Positions 45,070 to 54,505 of a stretch of DNA of 64,000 nucleotides are shown here, one piece after another. The notes under the pieces were generated by a model. It was not told where the DNA came from. It ran no database searches and worked only from the letters and a program-made list of their open reading frames with translations. The DNA is from Myxococcota bacterium. GTDB lineage: Bacteria; Myxococcota_A; Polyangia; HGW-17. How positions within the stretch are numbered: the first letter of the stretch is position 1; each line of letters begins with the position of its first letter. The translations under genes and the position numbers were made by a program. The stretch is from positions 37,891 through 101,890 of the forward strand of contig JAHJMN010000014.1 in NCBI GenBank assembly GCA_018821305.1, in the 5' to 3' direction.

Positions 45070-46191
45070 TTAATGATTTTCGGCAATGGCGAGATTACTG
45101 AATTCATTTCGTAATGAACTTATGGAAACCGGATCGCCTAAAACCACGAGTATCATGCCCTCAAGTAGTTCAAAATCACCGCCGGGGCCGTGTATGTATT
45201 CACCGGTTTTCGGATTTCTTGTTGCAATAATCAATACTTTACCGTGCCGGTTTATATTTGCATCTTTAATTTTAACTCCAGCCAGATTGGAGCCTTTTGA
45301 TATGAGCAGTTCCTCCACCCGGAGATTTTTTTCCCGGTCCCGGAGCATCATATCCAGAAACTGAGCTGCATGGGGTCGGATCATCTCACTGACCATCCGC
45401 ATTCCGCCAATGAAATTTGTGGAAACAACGGTATCCGCTCCGGCAATTTTTATCCGTTCAGATGTTCTCATATCGAGAGCTTTGCTTACTATGCGGATAT
45501 CTTTATTCATCTGCCGGGCGGTAATTGTAACGAAAAGATTGTCCTTATCCTGGGGAAGGGAGCAAATAAGTCCGTAAGCGTTTCCAATGTTGGCAGCCTG
45601 AAGAATTTTATCATCGAGGGCATCACCGCATATATAAAGGAATTTTCCGTTGGAATCGAGGGCTTGACTTTTATCCAGAAGGTTTTTTTCATCAATGTCG
45701 ATAGCAACAAAGTTCCAGCGTGTTGTCATAAGTTCGCGGATAACATGAAAACCTTCATTGCCGAGTCCGCAGACGATGATATGATCTTTCAGAGCTTCAA
45801 TTTTTTTCTGCATTCTCCGCCTCCGGGTGAACTGACTGAATGCGCCTTCCACAAAGAAGGTAGTCATGCTGGAAACAATATTCACATATACTGCCAGTCC
45901 GAAAACCAATAGTATTGTGGTATAGATCCGGATGACAGGAAGTTCCATTCCCTGAAGAATCTCCCCGTAGCCGGTAGTGGTTACGGTTATCATCATCATA
46001 TATATACAGTCAACTAAAGACCAGCCTTTGAAGGATGGAAAGTGACCAGGCATATAGAGTTGTCCGAGAAGGTAAAAGCCCATGGAACCGAATATCACAA
46101 GCAGGACAAAAACGAGAAGAGAGTTATAAAGTCTTTTTTTCAGTAGAGAAATTGACGATGCATCTTTTTCGAAAATATTCTGTTCCTTCAT
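45070..46191 (-). CDS. Two-helix K+ channel with RCK/TrkA-N and TrkA-C domains
   Basis: This 373-residue protein has a helix at residues 22-43, a pore loop with the selectivity filter TVTTTGYGE (residues 69-77) and a second helix at about 85-110: a classic 2TM K+ channel. The cytosolic RCK (TrkA-N) domain has IIVCGLGNEGFHVIRELM for nucleotide binding, VAIDIDEKNLL and FLYICGDALDD, followed by TrkA-C with LRVEELLISKGSNLAG. It should gate K+ flux in response to cytosolic ligands such as nucleotides. First gene of the run with glmM, pdxJ and nnr; the start lacks a strong ribosome-binding site. Confidence 0.95.
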   Translation of the reverse strand: MKEQNIFEKDASSISLLKKRLYNSLLVFVLLVIFGSMGFYLLGQLYMPGHFPSFKGWSLVDCIYMMMITVTTTGYGEILQGMELPVIRIYTTILLVFGLAVYVNIVSSMTTFFVEGAFSQFTRRRRMQKKIEALKDHIIVCGLGNEGFHVIRELMTTRWNFVAIDIDEKNLLDKSQALDSNGKFLYICGDALDDKILQAANIGNAYGLICSLPQDKDNLFVTITARQMNKDIRIVSKALDMRTSERIKIAGADTVVSTNFIGGMRMVSEMIRPHAAQFLDMMLRDREKNLRVEELLISKGSNLAGVKIKDANINRHGKVLIIATRNPKTGEYIHGPGGDFELLEGMILVVLGDPVSISSLRNEFSNLAIAENH

Positions 46192-46467
46192 AAAGCGGGA
46201 TATTATCAGAAAGTTAAAAAAATTTGTACAGTAACTTTAATCATTCAGAAATAGTTATCCTTAATAAATATTTATTGACGTAATATATATTTTCTGCAAT
46301 TTTATAACAGGGGACGGGGAAATATAAATCAAGCTCGAACGGTTTGATTTATTTTGTGTCTACTGGTAATTCGAAAATATGAGGGTTTTGTCAATTTTCT
46401 AAGGCGGAATAAACACCGTAAGCTGCTGAAAATATTGCCAACTAATTTATGTCAGGATATTTGAATT

Positions 46468-49400
46468 ATGAATAAGAAATATTTGCATTTTGTCAGGCTT
46501 TTACCGATGTTCTTATTGGCTTTTGTTGCAACCTGTTCTCAGAAAACGGGAAAAGTCGAAATCGTTAAGAATGATGAAAAAATCGTCCTTCCACCCCTGA
46601 AATATGCCAATAATGCAGAAGTTTTTCCTCCCCCAATAGAAAAATCCAAAGCAAACCGCCCGGATTTCATGAAATTGTATAAGCCTGCATCGCAAGTCTA
46701 TACGCACAGTTTTCTGACAGCAAAAATCGATGGAAGTGGATTCTGTAATTATCAAAATATTAAGCCAGTTATAGATATTTTATTTAATGTACCAATGGTG
46801 GACAAAAAGAAAATTGGTTTAACCGTAAAACCACCCTTTACTATTGAACCTGGGGAAGGGACGTTTATATGGAAATCAGAGAAGTTGCTCCAGTTTTTTC
46901 CTCAAGATTATTCTTTTCATGGAAAAAAGTTCCGGATTCAAATTTCAAACGATTTAAAATCACTGACAGGTCAAATTCTTGAAGAACCTTTAATTGAAAC
47001 AGTCTCAATACACCGGGAATGCTTACTCGGTAAAACTCTTATTGGTTGGGACCCTGTTCGCGGATTTCCTCAGATAGTTGTAATGGCAAATTGTGATGGA
47101 GAATGGGATTCAAAGGACGCATTTTTTTTGAAAACAGTCGGTCAGTGTATTTATTTTGATCAGCCAATTTCAATTGAGAAGGTAACGGAAAAAATAAGCC
47201 TTACATCAGGCGGAGCTCCGGTTAAATTCAACATCACTGAAAGAAAAGTCCCTGGAATATCAAAAGGACAAGTGTATCAAATTGTTCCTCAGGGGTCATT
47301 TCCTGCGGGAAGCAAGATAGTTATTTCCGCTGACAGCTCTTTAACAATGCATATGCAATCAGATCCAAAACAATACCCGGAGAGTTGGTTTTTTAAGACA
47401 TTTACTATGCCATCTCCCATGGAAAGTCAGGATCCGTTTTTATACAGTAATGCAAAAGGTAAAATAATAAAAAAAGGAAAAAACAATTACATTGTAGAAA
47501 ATTCTGAGGCCAGTTTCTATTTAAAATTCTCGAATCCTGTTAAAAAATATTCTTCAGAAGAAATGGAAAATTTGATTACAGTTACACCGGAAGTAGATTT
47601 AACTTTTGATATTGATAAAGATACAATAAAGGTTAATGGTCCTGAAAAACGCGCTTTTTCACTCAGAGTCTCGGAAAAACTTCAGGATCTGTACGGATAC
47701 TCATTAAAATCGCCAACAACTGTTTCAGTAAAGCCTGTTCTGGATAAAAGTGAAATTAAATTCCCCAAGTTTAAAACTTATGAAAAAACAGATAATTTAA
47801 CAGTAGTAACTAATGATATAACAGATTTTACCGCAGAATTTTTCATATTGACTAAGGAAAACATTATTCAGGGGCTAAAGCTCGCAGAAACCGGGCTTGG
47901 TAGTACTGAACAGTTTACATCTGTAAAAATAGAAAAAAAAGGAATTTTAAAGGACAATCAACTTAAAACACACAAATTTTCTCTTAAAGACATTCTAAAA
48001 GGAAAGGGAAATTCGCCCGTTCTTTTTACAGTTTCTGAAACAAAACCGAAAATTAAGATATCTCAAAATTCCAAGTCAGAAAAATATGGGATCGTTCAAA
48101 CGTCTCAGATAGCTTGTTCTGTAAAACTAATTCCTGATGGTGGTTTCATTTGGGTGAATAATATTTCGACAATGGCACCGCTACCTGAATCTGAAGTAAC
48201 TATCTATAATGAACAATGGAAATTGCTTACTACGAAGAAAACTGATGAGAATGGTCTGATTTTTATTAAAGAAAAGGACCTTTTTACATCGGAAAAACTT
48301 TATTTTATAATAGAGCATCAGAAGGAACTTGCTTATCATATTCATGGAAGAAATTCGGATATAAAAAGTTGGCGTTTCAATATTCCTGATGTTGGGAATA
48401 ATTGGTCTGCCGAAACAAGGGCGATGATTTTTACGGAAAAAGGAATATACAAACCAGGGGAAACAATTTCTTTTAAGGCTTTTTTTAGAAAGAATTCAAA
48501 TAATCAATTAATTCCAATTTCTAATAAAGTTTTCACCGTAACGTTGAAAGGGCCTTATGAAGATATTATTGAGTATAAGCAATTTACCACAAATGAATTT
48601 GGATCAATTTCGGGTACTTTTGACACAATGCCTGAAGGCAGAAATGGATCATATGAACTTAAAGTTACAGACAAAGATGAAATTACTTCAACAAGAGTTT
48701 TAGTTACTTCTTTTAGAAAACCCAAATTCAAGGTTGGCTTGAATATTAGAAATCCTTCAATTCTGAAGACTGAAAAAATAAAAGCCTCTATTGACGGCCG
48801 TTATCTTATCGGGTCACCCATGGCCGGGGCGAAATTTTTTTATTATATTTATGCATCTTCAAGCCCCTTTAGTCCCCCTGGCTATGAAGACTTTTCATTT
48901 AATTTAAGGAAAGATAGAGCATCTAAAATGGTCAGAATGTATGAAGGTCGCCTTTCAAGAGAAGGCAAGTATAAGCTCGAGGAAAATATTAAAAGAAAAA
49001 GTTCAGGGCGATTGTTAATAACAATCAGAGCGGATGTTGAAGATCTAGATAGACAGACTGTAACTAAGGTTTCTAATTGTTATTTGCACCCAGCCTCTCA
49101 TTATGTTGGTGTTCGTATTTTAGATTCCGAACCTCAAGTCAACACGATATCAAATTTCGAGACGATTACATTAGATCATGATGGGAAACCAGTTACAGGT
49201 AAAAACGTAAATCTGGAAATCTATAGAAGAATAAAGAGTTGGAACTGGGAATCCGACGATTCCGATGAATATCAAAACTATATAGAGGAAAACCAGGCTA
49301 AGTTGGTTGGAAAATGTAAACTTACAGGAACTGGTGAAAAACAGACTTGTCAGTACATTTTTGATAAACCTGGTTCATATGTTGCTGTGGCATGGACAAA

Positions 49401-52215
49401 AGACACTCAGGGAAACATACATAAAAGTGCTGCGTCTTTTTATGTAAGTGGACAAGGGGAAGCTGGACTTGGGCGAAGTACGTTTGTCCCTGTAAAACTT
49501 CAACTTGATAAGGATGCTTATAATATTGGCGATACAGGAAAAGTTTTAATTTCAAGTCCATTCCAATCGGCAAAAATTCTTTTAACTGTAGAAAATCACG
49601 GGATACTCTACAAACAGATTCGAAATGTTCAAAAGGGAGTAAACTGGCTTGCTTTTCCAGTTCCTGCTGAGTCTTATCCAAACGGTTTTGTTTCAGTATA
49701 TCTACTGACTCCAAGGACATCGGATAAGAAAGATGGGGCAGGAAGAGATCTCGGTATTTCTCAACATCGAATCGGATATGCTGCATTTTCCGTGAAATCT
49801 GAAAAATATACTCTTGGAGTTTCAATCTATACATCCAAATCGAAAGCTAAACCCCGGGAAAAAGTTGATATCACCGTTGCACTTAAATCCCCTGAAAAAA
49901 AGCCAGTTGTTGGAGAAGTAGCTTTAATGGTTGTGGATGAAAGTGTTCTCAGTCTTACGGATTTTAAAACTCCTGATCCTAAAAAAGCAGCTTTTCCCAC
50001 AATAGGGCTGAATATGTTTGCATCCGATTCAAGGTCAGGAATAGACGGGGAACTTATAACGCTCTACGGGTTGACTCATCCAGGTGGTGGTGGTAGCGAT
50101 GAACCGCCAAAACCGACTAATAAATCCAGTTCGATCAGATCTGACTTTAAAAACACAATTTATTTCAACCCTTTTCTCAAAACAGATGCAACAGGCAAGG
50201 TTTCGGCGACAATTACCCTGCCGGATAATGTTACAACCTACCGGATTATGGCTGTGGCCATAGACAAACAATCTCTTTTCGGGTCTTCTTCAAAAGAAAT
50301 TATTGTAAACAAACCCTTGACGATTGAACCCGCATTGCCTCGTTTTTTAATCCATGGGGATAAAATTAAAGCTGGAGTTGTCGCTCACAATATGACGACA
50401 AAGCCAGTGAAAGCAACTGTTACAATTGAAGCAAAAGGAATTAAACTGCTTTCCGACACTAAGGTGTCTATTACCATCAATCCTCAAAAACCAGTGGAAA
50501 TTCCATTTGAAATGCATGCTCAAACCCTTGGAAGGGCACAATTTACATTTTCAATAAAAGCAGAAAATGGTGAAACTGACACAGTACAGACATCAATACC
50601 GGTAAACCCTTTTACACTAACCAGATCTCATTCAACAACAGGGATAACCGATAAATCTCAAAGCATTACTCTGGATTTCCCGAAAAATGCCCTGACTGGT
50701 GGAACGCTTGCTCTGGAAGTGACTTCAAATCCATTGGCTCCATTAAAAGAAAGTGTTGATTTTCTTGTAAAATATCCCTATGGATGCGTGGAGCAGACAA
50801 CTTCAAGCACTTATCCGTTACTTGCCCTGATGGATATTCTCCCGACTTTGGGAAATCCAAAACACACACCTGAAAAACTTAAAGCAATGGCTCAAAAGGG
50901 GATCTATCGATTATCCAGAATGATGACTGAGGAAGGAGGCCTTGCTTACTGGCCCAGTGGTAATAGAACCCATAAATATGGAACTGCATATGCCATGCTT
51001 GCAATTAACGCTGCCGTAAAAAAAGGGTTAAAAATGCCCTATCATATGGATAAAAAGGTAACCAGTTACCTTAAAACGGAGTTAGAAAATGAAGAAGACT
51101 TCTTATTAAAAGCATATCTTTCCTATATTCTAGCAAAAAATAATAATTATCCGGCAGGTCATATTTCAGTTCTTTACAGATCCTGGAATAGGCTCAGTGT
51201 TGAAGGTAAATCTTATCTTTTCTTGGCTATTCGAGAAGGAAATAAAAATGATCCAAGACTTGATATTCTTCTAAAGAAAATAGTTGAAGGCTTTGATGAA
51301 AATGGGGAATTTAAAGAAAAAATAAAATATAATGATGATATGTTCGGCTCACCTCTGAAAACAATATCAATTGCTCTGATTGCCCTTCTGGAATCCGATA
51401 AGTATAATTCTCTGGCCAACAAATTAATGAATAAAATCCTGGATTCTCAGAAAGACGGGTATTTTGGCACCACCCAGCAGACAGTTTTTGCTCTTATGGC
51501 TCTTGCAGCGTATGCAAAAAAACTGAATCTTTCAGCCGAGCCGCCAGCTTTTAAGGTCACCCTTGATAATGTACAACTCAAATTGAATAGTTCGGCGAAA
51601 ACGGTTTTTTTCCATAATTTTGATTTTTCGTCAGTTATAGCAAAAGGAAAGCAGAAACTCACCATTACTTCTCTTAAAAAGGGAAAACCTGTCTTTTATA
51701 CCCTGAAGACGAAATTTTCAGAAACTCCGCCGAAAAATGGTGTGACCGTATACAGTTCCGGTATTTCCGTGTACAAGCGGATTGAAGATGTAAAGGGTAA
51801 TGCAGCCCTGGAAATACAGGGAGGAAAGCTAGTCAGGGTCAGATTATTTGTACATATTCCATACTCTGTTGGTAATGTAAGATACCTTGCCTTAGATGAT
51901 CCCCTGCCTTCCGGGTTAGAAGCAATCAACACGGATCTTGCGACATCTTCAAAAGTAACAACCGGAAACGATACAGCATACAACCTCGCAAGTTATACGG
52001 AGTCCAATATTTCATTTAAAGAATTCCGGGAGGATCGGGTTTTGTTTTTTGCGGACAGCATCTGGGCGGGGTTCTGGGAATTTACTTATCTGGCCCGGGC
52101 TACGACCATCGGAAGTGGAATTGTGCCCCCGGTTTCGGCTCACGCCATGTACGATCCAGAGATCCACGCCATGTCAAATCCTTCCAGACTGACAGTGACG
52201 TCCAGTAAAAAGTAA
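46468..52215 (+). CDS. Alpha-2-macroglobulin family lipoprotein with thioester motif
   Basis: This 1915-residue lipoprotein has a signal ending FVATC. It has MG-type beta domains, a bait-like stretch, an A2M domain with GLTHPGGGGSDEPPK and PFLKTDATGKVSATITLPD, then the thioester motif YPYGCVEQTTSS with Cys 1440. The thioester domain helices follow (KAMAQKGIYRLSRMM, GGLAYWPSGN) and a receptor-binding-like C-terminus ends it. Family members trap proteases covalently through the Cys-Gln thioester, and bacterial forms guard the periplasm. A penicillin-binding protein 1C gene usually accompanies the E. coli YfhM type; none is present on either side. Whether it is periplasmic or surface-exposed is not clear from sequence. 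Confidence 0.94.
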   Translation: MNKKYLHFVRLLPMFLLAFVATCSQKTGKVEIVKNDEKIVLPPLKYANNAEVFPPPIEKSKANRPDFMKLYKPASQVYTHSFLTAKIDGSGFCNYQNIKPVIDILFNVPMVDKKKIGLTVKPPFTIEPGEGTFIWKSEKLLQFFPQDYSFHGKKFRIQISNDLKSLTGQILEEPLIETVSIHRECLLGKTLIGWDPVRGFPQIVVMANCDGEWDSKDAFFLKTVGQCIYFDQPISIEKVTEKISLTSGGAPVKFNITERKVPGISKGQVYQIVPQGSFPAGSKIVISADSSLTMHMQSDPKQYPESWFFKTFTMPSPMESQDPFLYSNAKGKIIKKGKNNYIVENSEASFYLKFSNPVKKYSSEEMENLITVTPEVDLTFDIDKDTIKVNGPEKRAFSLRVSEKLQDLYGYSLKSPTTVSVKPVLDKSEIKFPKFKTYEKTDNLTVVTNDITDFTAEFFILTKENIIQGLKLAETGLGSTEQFTSVKIEKKGILKDNQLKTHKFSLKDILKGKGNSPVLFTVSETKPKIKISQNSKSEKYGIVQTSQIACSVKLIPDGGFIWVNNISTMAPLPESEVTIYNEQWKLLTTKKTDENGLIFIKEKDLFTSEKLYFIIEHQKELAYHIHGRNSDIKSWRFNIPDVGNNWSAETRAMIFTEKGIYKPGETISFKAFFRKNSNNQLIPISNKVFTVTLKGPYEDIIEYKQFTTNEFGSISGTFDTMPEGRNGSYELKVTDKDEITSTRVLVTSFRKPKFKVGLNIRNPSILKTEKIKASIDGRYLIGSPMAGAKFFYYIYASSSPFSPPGYEDFSFNLRKDRASKMVRMYEGRLSREGKYKLEENIKRKSSGRLLITIRADVEDLDRQTVTKVSNCYLHPASHYVGVRILDSEPQVNTISNFETITLDHDGKPVTGKNVNLEIYRRIKSWNWESDDSDEYQNYIEENQAKLVGKCKLTGTGEKQTCQYIFDKPGSYVAVAWTKDTQGNIHKSAASFYVSGQGEAGLGRSTFVPVKLQLDKDAYNIGDTGKVLISSPFQSAKILLTVENHGILYKQIRNVQKGVNWLAFPVPAESYPNGFVSVYLLTPRTSDKKDGAGRDLGISQHRIGYAAFSVKSEKYTLGVSIYTSKSKAKPREKVDITVALKSPEKKPVVGEVALMVVDESVLSLTDFKTPDPKKAAFPTIGLNMFASDSRSGIDGELITLYGLTHPGGGGSDEPPKPTNKSSSIRSDFKNTIYFNPFLKTDATGKVSATITLPDNVTTYRIMAVAIDKQSLFGSSSKEIIVNKPLTIEPALPRFLIHGDKIKAGVVAHNMTTKPVKATVTIEAKGIKLLSDTKVSITINPQKPVEIPFEMHAQTLGRAQFTFSIKAENGETDTVQTSIPVNPFTLTRSHSTTGITDKSQSITLDFPKNALTGGTLALEVTSNPLAPLKESVDFLVKYPYGCVEQTTSSTYPLLALMDILPTLGNPKHTPEKLKAMAQKGIYRLSRMMTEEGGLAYWPSGNRTHKYGTAYAMLAINAAVKKGLKMPYHMDKKVTSYLKTELENEEDFLLKAYLSYILAKNNNYPAGHISVLYRSWNRLSVEGKSYLFLAIREGNKNDPRLDILLKKIVEGFDENGEFKEKIKYNDDMFGSPLKTISIALIALLESDKYNSLANKLMNKILDSQKDGYFGTTQQTVFALMALAAYAKKLNLSAEPPAFKVTLDNVQLKLNSSAKTVFFHNFDFSSVIAKGKQKLTITSLKKGKPVFYTLKTKFSETPPKNGVTVYSSGISVYKRIEDVKGNAALEIQGGKLVRVRLFVHIPYSVGNVRYLALDDPLPSGLEAINTDLATSSKVTTGNDTAYNLASYTESNISFKEFREDRVLFFADSIWAGFWEFTYLARATTIGSGIVPPVSAHAMYDPEIHAMSNPSRLTVTSSKK

Positions 52216-52258
52216 AACAAAAGTTTCATGGGCAGATGAAAAAGTAACCGGTATTTAA

Positions 52259-52352
52259 ACCGCTTCATGAGTAAAAGGAGCGAGTGAATATTTGCCTTTT
52301 TCCTGAAGGCTTACTTAATATTATATTACTATCGTATTATTCCTCAAGCGGT
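52259..52352 (+). repeat. Family A element, internally deleted copy (94 bp)
   Basis: The left end ACCGCTTCATGAGTAA (52259-52274) and a right end TATTCCTCAAGCGGT are both present. The CCTG/CAGG core is gone: GTGAATATTTGCC runs straight into TTTTTCCTGAAGGCTTACTT and TATCGTATTATTCC. The right end is followed by CTAG. This is the expected product of internal deletion in a terminal-repeat element. Confidence 0.88.
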
Positions 52353-52373
52353 CTAGTAACTTCAACACCTTAT

Positions 52374-52414
52374 AGTTACTGTCACGAGAAAAACTGAAAT
52401 TCAGGACAGTAACT
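52374..52414 (+). repeat. Family B element, minimal palindrome (41 bp)
   Basis: AGTTACTGTC (52374-52383) and GACAGTAACT (52405-52414) are perfect inverses around 21 bases containing ACTGAAATTC. This is the shortest complete family B unit in the window and shows the core termini clearly. It would form a hairpin in RNA. Confidence 0.82.
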
Positions 52415-52500
52415 ATTTCCCTGAATTTACTTTTTTCTTCCTGCGTTCATGTGTAATATACCGGTGTTTAAAATCGGCCTCAGCGCCATAATGGAGAACC

Positions 52501-53412
52501 ATGAAAACAATACTTCCTTTTTTAATTATTGCTTCCTTTGTCATCACCGGCTGCGGCAAAAAAAATGAGAAAAAAGACAAGAAGCATTCTTCAGATGTTG
52601 TGAAATTCGAGAAAAAGAAGAAGAAACATAAGCGCATTAAAGAAAACAAACCAGAAAAGAAGGAAAAAATTGCCAAAACAGAAGATAAAAAACCAGTAGA
52701 GGGACCCATTATAAAGGGCGCACTGGAAACAAACTGCGATAAAGCAGCGAAATTATTTGTAGATACTCAGGAGAAAGTCTCCGGCAATGGGAAAATTGAA
52801 GGAACAAAATTCCTCGTGAAATGCCCCGCCGGGTGCACCAAGGGAACCGTCTGGGGAACAGATTTTTATACTGGAGATTCAGGTGTGTGTCCCGCAATGA
52901 TCCATGCGGGGATAATAACAGCGGATAAGGGAGGATATGCCCTTGTTACTTTTGCAAAAGGTCTTCCCGCATATCGTGGAAGCAAGCGAAATGGAATCAA
53001 ATCCGAAGCCTACGGAAACTGGGGTCTTACTTTCTTTATTCAAAGTGTAGATGAAAAGGGAAATGCAAAGGGACCAACTCCAGTTCTGCCCCCTGAAGGG
53101 ACAATTCTCGCTGATTGCAGTCAGTCCTCCGAAATTTCAACTGAACTTTCAACTATCGGCAAGTCCCTCATCTGGGATTGTCCCGTAAACTGCACTCCCG
53201 GAAGTGTATGGGGAACAAATGATTATACCGCAGATTCTAATGTCTGTACTGCTGCTGTTCATGCCGGCCTTATAAAAGTTGATAAAGGTGGTCGATTCAA
53301 AGTAACTTATATAAAAGGTAAGAAAAACTATAAAGGCTCTACTAAAAACGGTATTACGTCTCAGTCCTATGAAAAATACGAAAAAAGCTACACCCTCGAA
53401 AAACTCCCCTGA
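52501..53412 (+). CDS. Lipoprotein with two LCCL domains
   Basis: The 303-residue lipoprotein has a signal ending FVITGC, a ~50-residue Lys/Glu spacer (KKNEKKDKKHSS), and two LCCL domains at about residues 95-185 and 205-300. Each has the diagnostic Cys pattern: CPAGCTKGTVWGTDFYTG with SGVCPAMIHAGII, and CPVNCTPGSVWGTNDYTA with NVCTAAVHAGLI, followed by YRGSKRNGIKS and YKGSTKNGITS. LCCL domains are best known from eukaryotic secreted proteins but occur in bacteria. They are thought to bind ligands or carbohydrate. The gene follows a family A/B cluster and stands alone. Confidence 0.9.
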   Translation: MKTILPFLIIASFVITGCGKKNEKKDKKHSSDVVKFEKKKKKHKRIKENKPEKKEKIAKTEDKKPVEGPIIKGALETNCDKAAKLFVDTQEKVSGNGKIEGTKFLVKCPAGCTKGTVWGTDFYTGDSGVCPAMIHAGIITADKGGYALVTFAKGLPAYRGSKRNGIKSEAYGNWGLTFFIQSVDEKGNAKGPTPVLPPEGTILADCSQSSEISTELSTIGKSLIWDCPVNCTPGSVWGTNDYTADSNVCTAAVHAGLIKVDKGGRFKVTYIKGKKNYKGSTKNGITSQSYEKYEKSYTLEKLP

Positions 53413-53470
53413 TTCAAGTATTCTTCTGTAAATTGAGACTTACGGGAGTGATTTTATGAAATCCTTCCGC

Positions 53471-53515
53471 ACTGCTCACTTCGTTGTCTCAGCAATAAAA
53501 ACAGGCCTGAGCAGT
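53471..53515. repeat. Inverted repeat downstream of the LCCL gene
   Basis: ACTGCTCA (53471-53478) and TGAGCAGT (53508-53515) are perfect inverses with a 29-base loop. No T-run follows. It may be a terminator-like 3' hairpin or an element remnant. Confidence 0.4.
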
Positions 53516-53616
53516 AAAATAGCCTGAAAAAATTCTTCCACTGTCAGCAATAATAATTGACTATGTCCTTATATTTTTTTAAATTATACATGGTAACTAT
53601 AAACGAGAGTATCAGT

Positions 53617-54120
53617 ATGGTTAAAATATATATTTTATTTATCATTCTATTTTCTTCCGGGTGCGGTCACACTTATAAACAGGTTACATGGTTAAAACAC
53701 TCCGAAGTAGTAAAACTCAACGATATTGTTGCTCCAGTGCATAGTTCCTATTCTGGTTACCACGTAATAACATCTTCTATTTTAAATCTGGAAAAAGAAG
53801 ACGGCAGAGTAATCCAATGGACCGGAGCATTTCATTTTGTTAAGATTGTAATGAAAAATGGGATTTCAATGGAAATCGGATTTCCAATTAAGGCTTCAAT
53901 TATTGACACTGACCTTCTAATTGCAGGGGGCAACACTGCCAAACGTCAGATACCTTTGGATGAGATTGATAAAATTGGAATTGGTCGTGTAGTAGAAGGA
54001 CATAGACCTGATTCTGAATTACCTGAAAAAGAACGTAAAGCACGAAATAAAAAATCAATTATTGTCGCATCCTCAGTAACTGCCGCATCACTTCTATTGC
54101 TCCTCATTCTTATTTTATAA
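53617..54120 (+). CDS. Small lipoprotein with C-terminal membrane segment
   Basis: I choose ATG 53617, eight bases after GAGAG, because it gives the signal VKIYILFIILFSSGC; the start at 53557 adds 20 residues and hides the signal. The mature part (~115 residues) has beta-strand segments (EDGRVIQWTGAFHFVKIVM, MEIGFPIKASI) and a basic linker (EKERKARNKKS). A hydrophobic C-terminus, VTAASLLLLLILIL, would span a membrane. Lipid at one end and a helix at the other is unusual. No family recognised. Confidence 0.7.
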   Translation: MVKIYILFIILFSSGCGHTYKQVTWLKHSEVVKLNDIVAPVHSSYSGYHVITSSILNLEKEDGRVIQWTGAFHFVKIVMKNGISMEIGFPIKASIIDTDLLIAGGNTAKRQIPLDEIDKIGIGRVVEGHRPDSELPEKERKARNKKSIIVASSVTAASLLLLLILIL

Positions 54121-54178
54121 CCTAAAACATCCTCCTGTTAGTGTTTCCCTATGAATGCCTTTCGAACATTTTAAGTTT

Positions 54179-54424
54179 TCAGCGATGGGGACATCCGGGC
54201 CAACAGCAGGGACGTTTTTTGCCTTTTTTCAACTGTTCCTCCATTCGTTTTAAATGAGACTGTCGCGTTTCTAATTTTTTAACGCTTTCCACCCAGCAAA
54301 TCCATTCGTTCCGGGCCAGTGGTGTCAGACTTTCCCACAAACCTGCAACATCGCTTTTATTTGTAAGTAATTCAATAATATCTTCCGGCAGTTCATGTAC
54401 CGTTCCAGCTGAAAAAACTGTCAT
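54179..54424 (-). CDS. YdeI/OmpD-associated (OmdA-like) small protein
   Basis: The 81-residue product begins at ATG 54424, six bases after GGAG; a longer frame from 54469 lies across that site. It matches the C-terminal part of the YdeI/OmdA family: VHELPEDIIELLTNK, W-x-x-L-x-P-L-A-R-N-E (WESLTPLARNEWICWVESV), a KLETRQSHLKRMEEQLKKG helix and the end CCWPGCPHR. The full family is longer, so this is a short, stand-alone form. These proteins are linked to bacteriocin or peptide resistance in some reports; role here unknown. Confidence 0.82.
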   Translation of the reverse strand: MTVFSAGTVHELPEDIIELLTNKSDVAGLWESLTPLARNEWICWVESVKKLETRQSHLKRMEEQLKKGKKRPCCWPGCPHR

Positions 54425-54505
54425 ATCTGATCTCCTGAAACTTGTTATAAACTCAGAAAAAAAAGCCAATCGTTGCTAAAGCCTGAATCGTTAGTGTCCT
54501 TAAGT

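Noticed and set aside
45370..45912. Plus-strand frame opposite the K+ channel gene
   Set aside because: Antisense to a clear channel gene; composition is that of a shadow frame.
49322..49834. Minus-strand frame opposite the alpha-2-macroglobulin gene
   Set aside because: Shadow frame within a conserved gene with no promoter or ribosome-binding site.
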